64,000 nt of DNA. It comes from Geosiphon pyriformis (Eukaryota; Glomeromycota; Glomeromycetes; Archaeosporales; Geosiphonaceae). Positions 31,165 to 43,769 of the stretch are shown one piece after another. The stretch covers positions 135,012-199,011 of the forward strand of contig JAAOMT010000072.1 of NCBI GenBank assembly GCA_016748015.1, in the 5' to 3' direction. The notes under the pieces are model-generated. The model searched no databases and was not told the origin of the DNA. It saw only the letters and a list, made by a program, of their open reading frames with translations. Position 1 is the first letter of the stretch. Each line of letters opens with the position of its first letter. The position numbers and the translations under genes are program-made.

Positions 31165-34100
31165 TTAAATTATTGTTGTTATCATTATTAAAGTCTAAAT
31201 TGCAATTAACTTTTAATTCTGATTTCAAGATATACTTGTTAATTGGTTTTTTTTCTTCAGAAATTGAATAGATTATGTGCAGTAATAAATTATAAATGAA
31301 ATCACACTTATTACAATATTTAAAGTTATTAAAAATTAAATAATTTAATATTTAATTGTTCCAAATACTGCTCTTGCTTTTTTTAAATGAATGCCAAGTC
31401 TTGGTAATATTTATAGAATTGTTTTAAAGTACTTATAATAAAAATAAGTTCAACAAGTTTTAGTAAGTTGTTTTTAATCTCCAATATTTTACTTAAAAAT
31501 ACATTTTTGACTTTGGCAGTTGTTATTTTTCAGATCTTGTTTTTATTGTATGAATAATTGTCTAAGTATAAAAGAGCTTTGTTTTACATAGTGTTTATGA
31601 ATGTTTTTTTGTTTATTTAATTATTAATGAGAATTATATATTAACATAATTCATTATATATTTTTTCTTAACTAAAAATGTTGTTTTATATTTTTTTGTT
31701 TGGAAAAATTTTGTTACAAGCTAAGCAATATTTATTGTTCTACTTTTCTTGTTATTTTAATTATCTAAAACATTTTTAATACCAAGTTTTACAATAGTAA
31801 TAAATACACATTTTGTATTTTTCTTCTGGTAAAATACAAGCTTTTATAAATAAAAGCTTTTTGTTGTAATCTTTGTATTTAAATGAAATGTAAGATAATT
31901 GTTTTTTTGGTTCTGGTTTTGAATATAAAACATATTAATTATAGACTGATTCATTTATGAAAATGATAGCTTGAAGTTATTTTTATTTTATTTTTTTCTA
32001 TGTTGATACTAATGACAATTTGTTATGTTTTTTTTCGACTTAAAAGACTTAGTATGTTTTTCAAATAGATTTCTTTTTTTTTTTAGTTTGATCAATAATT
32101 GTTTTTTTAAATAGATTTTGAAATAATTACAAGTAACAGATACCCAATTTTGCTGGCTATTATAATTTAATTGGAGTTATTAAATGTTTTAGTTAAGTAT
32201 AATAGTGGTCTTAGTAAGTTAATTATTACTAATAAGAGCTTAATATTATATGGTTTTTATTATCAGAACTTTGATTAACATAACAATACTATTAACTTCT
32301 AATAAAAAATTATTGATTTTGCCAATAAGAGTCTTTGTCACTCCATTAGTAATAATAATTTTGGTGTTGGCAACACAATTAACTTAACAACCTAATTAGT
32401 CTATAAATTATTATGTAATAATACTATTTGTTAATTCATTATTAAGAATTAATTTAATAGAATAGTCATCAACTTTGACATTAATATACATGACAGTAAT
32501 TGGTTTAGTGTTAAAAGTGGCTTTACTAAATAAAAAAATTGGTTTAAAATCTTCTAAATTAAAAAGGAATATTATAACAAAAAATTTGTTTTTTGTGATT
32601 ATAATAAGTAAAATATTATTAGTAAGTAATATTTTTGTGTTTTTTTTATGATTGGATAAGTTGTTTATTAGAATGACTAAAAGATTTAAATAGTTTTGGA
32701 AATTCAGATTTTTGGTATACTTACTTTTCGAATTTTATTAATGTAATTCCATTTGTTAGTTTAATAAACTGAAAATTAATTGGTATATAATCATTACTAA
32801 TCTTCAATTTTGTTAAGTGAAAGTAATTCTTAGTTTTTGGTTTTTTGTAATTAATTAATCTGAAATTTGAAGCAATGTTTGAATTGGTTGGAGTTGATAA
32901 ATTATTTGTGACTATGATGGTTAATAAATTACTTAGAGCTATCATACTTGATAGATAAAAAATACATATAGTGACTGTATATTATTGGCTAATAAAGTAT
33001 TTAATACTAATATTGTTCTTAATTCTGTGTATAGTTTGGAGTATAAAACTGGCAACCAGGGTTTTGATATTGATTTTTTGATTGTTAACTACCTATTTTA
33101 TCTCTACAATTAATTTTTAGGTATTCTTGCTTATAATAGTAGTGACAAATATATGTTTTTTGCTATTATGATTGGTTTACTAATAATAATAAATGTGATT
33201 GATTTTGAAACTAATTTAAATTTTTTTAATTGTTATGGTGTTAAGAAGATTGATAAATGGCTGTATTATTGATTAGGTATCTTTCTAATATTTAATTAAT
33301 GGATTTACTAAACTATTTTAGTTTTAAATCCAATTTAGATGATTTATTTATTACTAAATTTGCAGCTTAGAGATAATTGGCTTTAAGCTTGAGTGATTCA
33401 AAATCTCTGGCATAAATTACTGCATTTTATAAAATGATTAAATATAATGAACATGCTTATTACAAAAAACTGCTGCATAGTTTATAAATAAATTGGTTCA
33501 AAATTTGTGGTATTGTAAAATAGTTTACATTTATTGCTTTGATCTGGTGCAAATTTTAATGAAAACATCTTAAGTACATAGTGATTGTTTTAGTATTATT
33601 TTGTTTGAGAGTAGTAAATTCAGTTAATAATCAATTAATGTTATTGTAATTGTTAAAATATTGTAAACAGTTTTGTTTAAAAGTGTTAAAAATCTAAGAC
33701 TTATTACCCAAGTTTTAATACTATGAGTTAGTAGTATTATAAAAAAAGTATAAAATGGCTTAAAGAGTTCTGACATTGTTTTATCTATTGGCTGTAATGA
33801 CTTTAACTACATTATTTAATTATGTTTGAACATTATTTTCTTTATTAGTAAATTTCTCAAGTTTTGCAATTAGAATATAAGCTATTAGTATTAATAATTG
33901 CTGTTGTGATTGTTAAAGAGTGGCTATTAATGCAATTAATAATGAATTAATTCTAATAACTAGAGATATATTTTGTTAAATAATAGAAATAAAGTTTAAA
34001 TTGTTCAGATTTTGTTGAAACTAAACAATCAAAGTTGAATTATCCAGTTTATTTAAGATTAAGTTTTGTCTATTATTTTTTTGATTACTGTTTTTTCTTT

Positions 34101-34784
34101 AAATTTGATATTTATCCAATTTTTGAATTCAAAATTAGGTTAAAATAGTAGTAATTGAAGTTTTAATAATATTGTTAGTTGTAATTTTAGTTTCTTAAAA
34201 TAATTGTTGTTGATTCTTAATAATTATAATTTTTCTTAATTGTTTTAAAACAAAACTTAAGATATAGATGTTTTTATGGTTAATAATGATGCAATTTTTA
34301 AAGATATGTTAATAATATTTCTAAGTATATAATAGTATGATAATTTAATAAGTTAAATAACTCTTGGTTTCTTTTAATTAAGTAGTTGTGTTTTCTTTAA
34401 GATTTTTGCTAAAGTTTGTAACTTCTCTTTTTTTTTGTTAATAAAAATAATAAAAAATTTTTGTTTGGTGTATTTTTTAATTTTGCAATTTATTTCTGTA
34501 ATTATTAGAGCAAAAATATGATTTTGTGATAAACTGATATATTATAGTAGCTTATTGTAAAAATTTCTAATAGTGATGTCTAAATTTTCTTATTTTTTTT
34601 AAGTAATATAAAATTTTTTTGTTGACATAAAAGTTGAAGACTAATTTTGTTGGCCAATAATTACTTGTTAATCTCAAATAAGTTTAGTAATATTGAAATA
34701 AAAATTTGCGAATTTTAAGTAATTTTTTTCTATTATTTCTTGGTTTATCACTTTTTTAGATAGTTGATACAAGTACTTGTTCTT
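31165..34784 (-). pseudogene. H internal part 2: decayed Cys-rich, protease and gag
   Basis: Continuation of H after B. The first 200 bases on the minus strand match the region before dUTPase in A2 (the ATCACACTTATTACAATATT string on the plus strand corresponds to A2 Cys codons at about 48380-48400). Near 33110-33150 a gag knuckle remnant reads CHYYYKQEYLKINCRD, with one Cys and the His changed to Tyr. The longest frame is 74 codons (32945-32721). No working protein is possible. Confidence 0.6.
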
Positions 34785-35731
34785 TGTTAGATTATACTTT
34801 ACAAGAAGTATTAGAATAAATAAAAAACTTGTAAATTAGTACTCAATAATTAATTTTACTGAAAATGATTTCTAAAAATTTTGGTTGAGTTTTTTGTATA
34901 ATGAACAGATATTTACTTAGTAGTTGTTTTTTCCAAATTTTTTTTTTTAGCATAAAAGCCAGTTTAATCTGGCAGTTATGCTTTTTTGGTAAATTATTCT
35001 TAAGTTTTTACTCTTGTTTTATAGGTTTTTTACCAAATTATCTTTAATATTAATATTTTAGTACTTAATTTTTTATTTAATTAGTATTTAACATAAAACA
35101 AATAAATAAAAAATAAATAAAATAAAATAAAAAATTAGTATTCTGTTAATAATTATGATTAAAAACTATTAGTCTAATATAATTAAATAACAGATATTAT
35201 TAACATAAGTTGCTAATAAGATTAAAGAATAATAATGTTAATTTAATAAAAAAAATAACATAAATTAAATAATAAAGTAATGATTTTATTTGATATTTAG
35301 ATGATTTTACTTTAAAGTATAAAAACTATCTTGTAAAAAGAAAGATATGTTATGAATATTTATTTTTAATTAACTAAGAACTTGTCTAAATCTGAGAATT
35401 ATTGAATGGTTTTTTTACTTTTAATATTATTGTTATATATACATAATTTCTATTATATAAGATTTTACATATTTTTACTCTTTTTTATGCTATTTTTTAG
35501 AACTATATTTATTTTTAAACAATATGTCATAATTTTCTAAAAATGTGCTTATTCTTTGCAAGTATACATATTTTTGAAAATGTATTATAATTTTTTGATA
35601 AATATGCTTATTTTTTGTATATGTGTACATTTTTAAAAATGTGTTTACATATTAAGTATTATTTTCTTATTGGCCTATTTTTATAATATGTTTTTTTTAT
35701 TTTTTCTTGTATCTTTTTTCTATAAATAACA
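34785..35731 (-). repeat. Right LTR of H (C-like)
   Basis: It starts TGTTAGATT and ends ATAAATAACA. It aligns with 15849-16769 throughout, including the TTGAGTTTTTTGTATAAT block, the A-rich run and the repeated ATGTGCTTATTTTT-like strings. The AAGTACTTG string left of it (about 34771) may be a decayed primer site. On the right it is followed by GTGC and family D sequence, which does not match the left flank. Confidence 0.7.
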
Positions 35732-37545
35732 GTGCTTATTGGCTTTAAAGATTTTTTTTTGAAATCAAAAATTTGCAAAGTTTTTTTCTAAACTAAAAAT
35801 AAGTTATTAATTGACCAAAAATAATATGTGTTAAAGTTTTTATAAAATTTTTTATAATAAAATAAGATTTAGATTTTTGTATAATTTTTGAGAATTTTAA
35901 TTTTAGAGAATTTATAAAAACTTTGGTTTTTGGAAGTTTATTGTAATAATAGATATTAATATTTTGTTGAATTTAAGATAAATTCAATCTTGGCTTTTTT
36001 CGTTTTCTTTGTAAAAATAAAAGAATTAATAACCAATTTATCTAAATTATAATTATTATTAGTTAAATTAAAAAAATAAAAAAAGTTTTTTTTTGGTTGG
36101 CTCATATTTTTACTTTTTAAAAATTTGTTTATTAGTTTAAAGACTAATAAATAGTGGCTTTAATTAAAGAATTTTTTTGAAAAAATTCAAATTAATAAGA
36201 TTAAATCTTTAATTAAAATTATTATTATTGTTAACTTTATTATTTTAATTGTTATTGTTTCTAAAAACTGAGAAAAATAAAGAAAAATTGTTGCAATTTC
36301 TTAAGAAATGTTTAGTTAATTACAGCAATAATACACAAATAAGTTATGATTTTGCTGTGTTTAATTATAGAGTGGCTATTAAAACTAATTATAACAAGAT
36401 TCAAATTTAAGTTTTTAGAACTGTTAATTTTCTTTTATTATTTAAGTTAAAGGTTTTAATAATCAAGCAAAATTAATTGTAGTTTATAAGTTGTTTATTT
36501 AGATTTTAAGTTTAAATAATAATAAAAATAGCAGTTATTTAAAAAACTAGAGCCAAAATAAAAGCAAAAACAAAAATTATTAGTGTAAATTTCAAATGTA
36601 TTTATTAGTTGTCTTTAATTTTTTGTATTAATTTTATGACTATATTTATTGTAAAATTATCTTTTAATGTTAAGAGAAACCAAAAAGCATATAACAAGTT
36701 GGTTTTTAATCTTTTTGTAAAAAAAAAATATTTTTTGTTTTTCTGTTTAATTTCTTTCAATATTTATTCTTTTAATTAATTTTTTTATGATTTTAGTATA
36801 TTCAATTACAGTTTTTTCAAGATCTTAAATTCTTTTTTTCAGCTCTATATGCTATTTAAAAATTAAAATAAGAATTTTATATTTTTATTTAAATTAGATA
36901 ATAAAAAATTTTTTTTACCATTTTTAAAAGTTCATTTTTTTATTTTTGAGCAATGTTAATAGTAGTTTTTTAAAAGAACCAAATAACAAAAAAACCTTAA
37001 AAATAGTTATTAATAATTTGAAACTTGTAATTATTATTATACTGATTAATTGTTGTTGTTTTTTTAAAATTATTTAACTATTTAATTAAATCTTATATAT
37101 TATCTTTGAATAAAAACAATTAAGTATTGTTTTCTTATTCTAGAATAGTTTATATGTCTTAAAAAACAACCAAAATATTTGTTTGTTTGAATTATTAGCC
37201 ATTGGTTTAGAAATAGCTGTTTTTATAAAAAAATCTGATTTATTTAAAAAAAATTAAAAACAAAAACAATTTAATAGCTTTTTTTTTCTGTTTTAAAAAG
37301 ATTTTTAATTATTTAATAGACAATTATTCAAATATGAATTTAATAATTCAGATACTTAAAATCAGATGGTAGTTATTTAAAGATAATAAAATATAAGAAC
37401 TAAGTAATATTGTTGTTTTTTTCTTTAAAAAAGTCTTAAAATAAGTTTGGTTAAAAAAATATATAATATAAACAGTATAAGTTTTAGCTAAATATTCAAT
37501 TAAAAACCAGTTTTAAAAGGTTTAAAATTGTTTATTGAATTAATT
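35732..37545 (-). pseudogene. D2: decayed family D gag
   Basis: It aligns with D1 from about 11150 to 12940 on the minus strand: AACTAAAAATAAGTTATTAATTGACC matches the D1 stretch before its retropepsin, and later blocks match the D1 gag. It is more decayed and more AT-rich than D1; no frame exceeds about 60 codons. The pol part is missing on the left, where the H LTR begins. Confidence 0.75.
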
Positions 37546-37560
37546 TTAAACAAAAAAGCC
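37546..37560. repeat. Left target-site duplication of L2
   Basis: TTAAACAAAAAAGCC, 15 bases, identical to 39154-39168 on the other side of L2. Confidence 0.85.
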
Positions 37561-39153
37561 CTGGTTCTCTTTTAGTTTGATCTCTCTGTTTGGTTTCTCA
37601 ATGATGCTGCTCTTTCATCTGCTTGCTCTTTCCCTATAAATGGTCATGCTTCTTCTAATATTCATTTGTCTCATGATTTTGGTGTTGTTTGTGATGATTT
37701 GTTGGCCACTGATGTTGTTGCTTGTCTTTCTGTGTATACGGATGAATTTCTGAGTGGTTTGAGTACTGTTGATATGAAGGCTAGTGCTGCTGTGTTCTTT
37801 AAGGACATTAATTCAGATTTGGAAGTAGAAGTGTCTGGCTTGGTATCTTCTATGCTAATGGAGTTGCAGGCCATTGCTCTGGCTCTTGAATGTGTTCCTT
37901 CTTTTTGTTCAGTTGACTTGTTCTCAGACAGCCAAGCTGCTTTGGATGCATGCAAAGCTGAATTCTTATTGGTTCATTCAGACTTCAGAAATTAGTATTG
38001 GATTGAGCAGCACCATATTGCTAACATTGTATGTAAGAAAAATTTAGATGTAAATTGGGTCAAGGTTAAGGGTCACTCAAGCATCTCGGACAATGAACAG
38101 ACTGACACATTTGCTAGGATAGCCACTTCTTCCTCTTGGCAGCTATCTCATATGATCAGTGAATGTTTTTTGAGGGCTGGTGGCTCTGTAGGTTCTGGTA
38201 ATTCAAGACATTTTGTTCGTAACATTTTCTATTCTGTTCACTGTGCATGTTGGGAGGTTGGTTCTGGTTCCAGGGTTGTGATGGATAGGCTGCATGCTAA
38301 CATTAACTGGTCCAGATCTTCTTTGGTGTGGCATCTGGACTTCTACCTAGCTACTGATTTTATTAGTGCTCAGACTGCTGGTTTTTGGATGTATTTTATG
38401 AAGGCTTTACACTATCACCTTCTTATGGCTGTGCATAAGTGTGTTTATAATAGGTGTTATCCCAGTGTTATATGTTTGTTCTGTGGAGATGTTGAGGTCT
38501 CAGACCATGTTTTTTCCTGCCTATCTGATGCTGCTGGTCGTGTTTACCTGGCGGATGTTCATGCTTTTATTTGGGAATTGTGCTTGAGTTTATCTCGGTT
38601 TTCCTCTTGTGTGTTACAGTTGCTGTCTACTCACTTCTTTGATGTTATTGTTAGTACAGCTCTGTATAAGGGCTTTGTTTTTTGTAAGTGGTATTGTGAG
38701 TCTGTTTTTATCTTTAAGGATTCTAAGGTTGCAGCCCAGAATATTGTGGCCTTTGTGTGTGATTTCTGTTTTGCATTTCAGGATGATATCTGGCTAGTAC
38801 GAGCTAAACACTGAGCTTTTATGGAGAAGAATGAGTTGATTCTGCATGATGGTTCTGTTCCTACAGCTGTATTTGGTTTTTTCTCTGTGCTTTCGGCTGG
38901 TATTGTCAGGTTGTTAAGCATTGCTGATGCTTTTGGTGTTGGTTTTGGGTATCGTAGACATTGTTTGTTCTTTTCGGAGATAAGGCTTCTGTACATATAG
39001 GGGTGTAGTGTTATTCTAATTGGTTTGAGTGGCTAGTCACGTGTAGAAAATACATGATTTGCATCTAGTTTAGATCATATATTAATGTATAGTACTAGTT
39101 AGCATTTAGACTTCACTCAATAAACGTAATAAAAAAACAAAAACAAAAACAAA
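37561..39153 (+). mobile_element. L2: 5'-truncated LINE insertion (RNase H and C-terminal domain)
   Basis: 1593 bp with an exact 15 bp target duplication and an A-rich 3' tail (39130-39153). It begins in the middle of ORF2 at a point matching L1 about 55655, so reverse transcription stopped early, as is usual for LINEs. The GC content is clearly higher than in its D2 surroundings. It runs through RNase H, the C-terminal region and the 3' UTR. Confidence 0.9.
37666..38997 (+). pseudogene. L2 ORF2 fragment: RNase H and Cys/His finger
   Basis: One frame with stops at 37993 (TAG) and 38812 (TGA). RNase H: VYTDEFLSG (first Asp), MELQAIALAL (Glu), LFSDSQAALDAC (Asp), then NWVKVKGHSSISDNEQTDTFAR. 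The finger CLFCGDVEVSDHVFSC (C-x2-C-x7-H-x4-C) is intact. The C-terminus ends FGVGFGYRRHCLFF, then a small deletion shifts the frame before the end. This is a dead fragment. Confidence 0.87.
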
Positions 39154-39168
39154 TTAAACAAAAAAGCC
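39154..39168. repeat. Right target-site duplication of L2
   Basis: TTAAACAAAAAAGCC, same as 37546-37560. D2 sequence resumes directly after it. Confidence 0.85.
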
Positions 39169-39311
39169 AAAGATTAAATTTAATAAAGTCTAGATTATTT
39201 TTGTTATATACTTCAAAGTATTTTTCTAATTGTTGTAATAAATAGAAATAATTACTTATACAATAAAAAACAAAGTGAATTTTAACAACTTTATAAAAAA
39301 CACCACTTTTA
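39169..39311 (-). pseudogene. D2: gag start, leader and primer site
   Basis: It matches D1 12963-13117. The string CTTTATAAAAAACACCA at 39289-39305 is the decayed primer-binding site, six bases from the LTR as in D1. Confidence 0.65.
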
Positions 39312-39980
39312 TATTATGAATTAAAATAACAAACTAACAAATTGCAAGATAAAACACAATTATATGATAATAAAATTAATTAAAAGAGAATTTAACTTCA
39401 AAAAACAAATTAATTAATATGAATTCAATATGTAAGATTAGTCTTAAAATATTTTAATCATTATTTTTTTCAAAAAATAGCAAAAAAATCCAAAGATAAA
39501 AGAATAGTTTGTATTATTAAAAAAAAATAATACATTAATATAATTTTATATCTTATATTAGTGCTTTTAAAATTTAATATTAGATATTAATTGTGTTTTT
39601 CAGTAATATTTATTCAATAATCTTTAAAATCAATAATTACAAGTAAATATTAACAAGTAATTTTTTATTACAAAATATTCAAATATTTAAAAAAATTGAA
39701 AAAGAAAATTAAACAAATTAAAAAAATTAGATATTATAGAAATAATTTTTATTACTTTAATTTATATATGTTTTGTATATTAGAACATGTTTTTTTAAAG
39801 TTGAAAGATATATTGCTTATATAATTATTTAAAATAGTCAATAATTAAGTTAGTAATTAAATTATAATCAGATATTAATTAGGTTAGTAATTATTTTTTA
39901 AAAATAAGATGGCTAATTATATGATATTAGTAACTAATATATGTAATAATTAATAAAAACTATAAATTTTAACCATAATA
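39312..39980 (-). repeat. 5' LTR of D2
   Basis: It aligns with the D1 LTR (13118-13839). It starts TATTATG, ends CCATAATA and is followed by ATAT, as is D1. It is shorter and more AT-rich, so probably an older copy. Confidence 0.75.
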
Positions 39981-40265
39981 ATATTTTAAATTATTTATTA
40001 CTTTATATTACTAAAATATATATTATTTATATTTTATATTTTATTTTATTAAATAAATTATTAATCTTATTATTTAATTTTGTTTTTATAATATTAATTA
40101 AATAATAAAATTGTTATATTATTAAAACTATAATTTTAACAATAATATTTTAATTATGTTTTTTATAAATTTTTGTTTTTTATAAATTGGATTTTTAAAT
40201 ATTATATATTTTTAATAATTAATTAAAAAATCTTTGATTATAACTTAATATAGATAAAAAAACTT
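39981..40265. other. AT-rich spacer before L1
   Basis: Almost pure A and T with no open frame. A string of about 30 bases around 40128 (ATTTTAACAATAATATTTTAAT) resembles the D2 LTR edge at 39965-39995, so part may be another LTR end. The last ten bases, AAAAAAACTT (40256-40265), recur after the L1 poly-A (57258-57267) and may be its target duplication; low complexity makes this weak. Confidence 0.45.
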
Positions 40266-40390
40266 CTTTTTCTCCTTCGTCCCAAATCCTAAAAAAGAGT
40301 CAAAAGTTTTTTGAAAAGAAGTTTTTTACAATTCAGTTTGATAAATCTAAACTATTTCTGCTCAACTACAAGACCATTGTTGGTTCCAGT

Positions 40391-42174
40391 GTGGCTGCAA
40401 TGAAGAAGTCTGTCAAAAACTTTAGTGTAGATACTGTTAGCAAAGATGTTGCCTCTAGAAAGAAGAGAAAAGAGGGTGTTCTGAAAGACGGTATTGTTCA
40501 TAAAAAGGTTTTATCTGGTAATCTAGTTGGTAGTTCTTGGAGGTCTGAAGCAGGTAATACCACCGAATTAGACAGTGTAGATATGGAAAAGAAGTTTTTG
40601 GTTGAAGAAACTAGTGTGAATTATGGAGAGAGAGTTGTTCTTAAAGGAAAAGACAATAACCAAATGCCAAAGAGTCCAAAATTGGTTACCAAGCAGGCTT
40701 TGGGCAAGCTTTTAGGCAAGATCAACTTTTTGGGCAGCAATGATGATGATGGCATTCTTCTGGATGAATCTGTGGTGCTTTTCTTCTCTCTCAAAAAGTT
40801 AATTAACATGTCTGCTAAGAAGTCTTTTGCTTTGGATATTAATCTGATCAATATTTCTGAAAAATCTGCTCAGGACAAGCTGGTTGTGATCAGAAAATTA
40901 TTCTCAAAAATCAATGGTTTTGGGAGGGCCTCTACCCCTTTAAAATTTTCTGGGATCATCCAGGCAATGTTTACTTCCAAATCTAGTTTAATGAAAGCTA
41001 CTAAATTAGCTGCTAATGTGAAAATTTTAGTGAACACTGATCTCAAAAAATTGTCTGGTCATTCAGATCGGGCTGTGGTGTTGAAGAAAATTCCAGTGAG
41101 AACATCAGCTGAGGCTGTGCACACTGCACTATCTAAATTTGGTATAATTAAGTCAATCAAAATGCAATTGGTGAAGCTATAGCAGAAGACAATCATTGAG
41201 TTTAAGGAGCTGAATCAGACTGAGTTGTTGGCGTTCAGATGGTCCATCCTAATCAGGAAGGATGCAATACATGTTGTGAGATCAGATCTTGATAAACAAA
41301 CATGAGATACTAGGGATCAGCATAGGGTGCTGCTTTATACTTTGCCTATGGGAACTAATGTTCACAACATCTGGAATTTTATTGGTTCGGTGAATGAGAA
41401 AACATGTGTAATCGATTGTCATCCAGTTACCTATGCTCGGACCAGATGTGCCACTGTTTGTTTTGAATCAGCTGAATCATTAAATGCTGTCATGAGAACA
41501 ACACCTGTATTCAAAGGAGCTCATCTTTATTGGTCTTATCTTGGTTCTGCTACATGTGCAAAGTGTGAGAAACTGGGCCACTTTTCTCTGAACTGTGTTT
41601 CAGGTAGGGTATCTTTCTTTAGTAGTATGCCACGTCGAGTTTTGTCAGATATAGATAAAAGCAAACTGGCAGCTATTTATGCCAAGTGTTCGGCATCTGT
41701 TGCTCGTCCTGTCTCCTTTGGTGGTGTTTCATGGGCCAAGATTGTCGGTGGGTCTTCTTTCCCTCCTCCCCTGTTCGGAACATTGTAATAAATACTGGCT
41801 TCTCTTTGGAGATGAAGCCTACTCTTTCTGTTATGAGTGATTTGGAGAAAAAGTTCACAGTTCTGGAAAGCAGTATTGTCAGTCTCGCGGGGCAAATTGG
41901 TGAGTTGGCTAAGAGATTGGACTCATTCATGCTGGCAGTTTTCCAGCCTAGCTCTGGATGTCAGCTGTTGGTAACCCCCCTATCACAGAATCAAGTGGGT
42001 AATATAGTGATGGGAGAGGGTTCGGGTGAGGCCACTAGTGGTAATACTGCTGCAATTTTGGTTTTTTCTGTCTCTCCTGAGATGAAAAAGTTGGAAAATA
42101 TGTTGGAAGGTCTTTCCACTTTAGTTCTAAGTCTAACAGCAAGATTTGACAGTTCAATTCTGGTGCACTTCTAA
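40391..42174 (+). pseudogene. L1 ORF1 (gag-like RNA-binding protein)
   Basis: The frame from the ATG at 40391 is open to 41182 (stop 41180), resumes across a TGA at 41303 and ends at 41786. It then shifts by one and runs to 42174. Features: a basic N-terminus, an RRM-like segment (VVLKKIPVRTSAEAVHTALSKFG), a CCHC knuckle CAKCEKLGHFSLNC (41555-41596), then a possible coiled coil (LEKKFTVLESSIVSLAGQIGELAKRL, from about 41840). It would coat LINE RNA. Two stops and one frameshift break it. The stop at 41180 is TAG, probably from CAG. Confidence 0.82.
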
Positions 42175-42182
42175 AACCCCTT

Positions 42183-42664
42183 TCTCAATGACAAATTTTG
42201 TTTGGAAAATTGCCATGTGTAATGTTCACGGGATAAACAATCCTGCCAAACAGGATGATGTTGTTTGTTGGCACAAAGACATGGACAATTTAGTTTCTAT
42301 TTTTACTGAGTCAAAATTGAAAGGGAAGGTTCATCCCTGGATTGTCAATAAGTTTGATGGTGTGTGGGTGTTTATTTCTGGTCTGGATTCTGGTCATCTG
42401 GGTGCTGGTGTGGCTGTTGTTATGAACAATTCTTTGACAAAACACGTTTGTAAGGTTTTTGAGGTGCCTAGTTAGCTCCTCTCTATTAGGCTGCTTTTTA
42501 GTAACAAGCTCTCGGTTTTAATTTTGGGCCTGTATGCTGGTGCCTCTTCAGTAGTCCGGTTTTCTTAAGCTGGTAATGTCAATTCTCTAATTGCCAAGGC
42601 TGTAAATAATTCATCTTTTGTCATTCTTGACAGTAATTTTAATGAGAATAGCTCTCATATGTGT
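42183..42664 (+). pseudogene. L1 ORF2, 5' exon-like part: apurinic-type endonuclease
   Basis: It reads WKIAMCNVHGINNPAKQDDV, ESKLKGKVHPWI, FISGLDSGHLGAGVAVVMN, then LSVLILGLYAGASS and FVILDSNFNENSSHMC. These are the N-terminal motifs of the LINE EEP-type endonuclease: Asn in NVHGI, Glu in TES, and the GDFN position, here DSNFN. Stops lie at 42473 and 42566. The enzyme would nick target DNA for target-primed reverse transcription. It is split by A2. Confidence 0.83.
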
Positions 42665-43756
42665 TGTTACAGGTAAACTTGGTGGGTATGGGAAATGGTA
42701 ACGTTTGGTGCTCTCAATTATTAATGATGTGTCTTCCGCGTAATTCTGTTGGCTTAGTCTTGATTATTAGTCTCTGAAGGTCTATTCCTGAATGTGAATT
42801 TTACCTGTTGAGTTCTTTGGTTATAAGGCACAGAGTTTGTCTTTCGTCGATTGCAATGTTTTTTGTAAATGTGAGCTTTCTTCTCTGAGCTAATAAGTGC
42901 AGTCATTAGGGTCTGGTGTTGTTTTTTCACCTTTCTGGTAAGCTAATAAGATAATGTTAATATTCAAAACTTAGAGGGAGCTTCCCTCTTTTACCAGGCT
43001 ATCACGAAGTCTATTCCCAGACAGTCGATTTTACTATGTTGCCATTCCACAAAAAATAAGACAGAAAAAGAAAGAAAAAGAAAAAGAAAAGAAAAGAAAA
43101 GAGAGAAAAAATAAATTAATATCGTCAATTGCCATAATCAAGAGCGATTGGTCCAAATCGTTAATAGGTTTGAGGCAGTTAAGCTAAGAGCATCTGTTCT
43201 AGAATGGAGATATGAAACAAGGGTTAATTCACGTAAATTCCACAAAGTTTGAGAACATGAATTTGTGATTCTGATTTCTTTTAATAATTGGTTTATTTCA
43301 GGAGATGAAATAGGGAAGATAATAAAGGATGAAGGAGTATGGATATTTTAATTTTTGGTTTAGAGGTTCATATCTATTTTTTCTTCTCTGTCTTTTCTCA
43401 CTTCTACAACTACTTGCTTTTAAACATTCTTTTGGTTTTACAGGATTGCTTTCAATTGTCTCGCTATTGCTAGCTATTGCTTTGTTGTTTCTGTTATTGC
43501 TTCATTTTTCTATGTTATCACTAGTTATCCTATGTTATAACATGTTATCTAACATTATTACATGTTATTCTGTGTTATTCTGTGTTATAACATGTTATCC
43601 TATGTTATTGTGCACTATTTTGTGTTATCCTGTATTATAACACATTATCCAACATTATAACGTGTTATCCAATATTATTGCATGTTATTCTGTGTTATGT
43701 CACGTTTTGGTCACGTTTTTTTATAACTTTGGATCGGTTTTTCTACTTGGGTAACA
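42665..43756 (-). repeat. 3' LTR of A2
   Basis: 1092 bp, a direct copy of 51791-52907 with mostly transition differences. It contains a purine run with AAGAAAAAG repeats (about 43060-43110) and the short-repeat block described separately. The hydrophobic plus-strand frame 43329-43640 is an artefact of those repeats. Confidence 0.9.
43513..43702 (-). repeat. Short TGTTAT/ATAACA repeat block in the A2 3' LTR
   Basis: About 19 units of 9-11 bases built on TGTTATCCTA, TGTTATTCTG, TGTTATAACA and similar. The same block is at about 52663-52852 in the other LTR and, decayed, in A1 and E. It lies in the U3 end of the LTR in element sense. The unit resembles the LTR terminus TGTTAC. Confidence 0.75.
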
Positions 43757-43769
43757 TTATTTTTCTCTT

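Larger units (their letters stand above)
40266..42664 (+). mobile_element. L1: LINE, 5' part (ORF1 and start of ORF2)
   Basis: Non-LTR retrotransposon, here from a short leader through ORF1 to the endonuclease domain of ORF2. It stops at 42664, where the A2 LTR begins, and continues at 52912. Base composition is less AT-rich than in the flanks. If joined, L1 is about 6.75 kb, a plausible full length for a two-ORF LINE. Confidence 0.88.
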
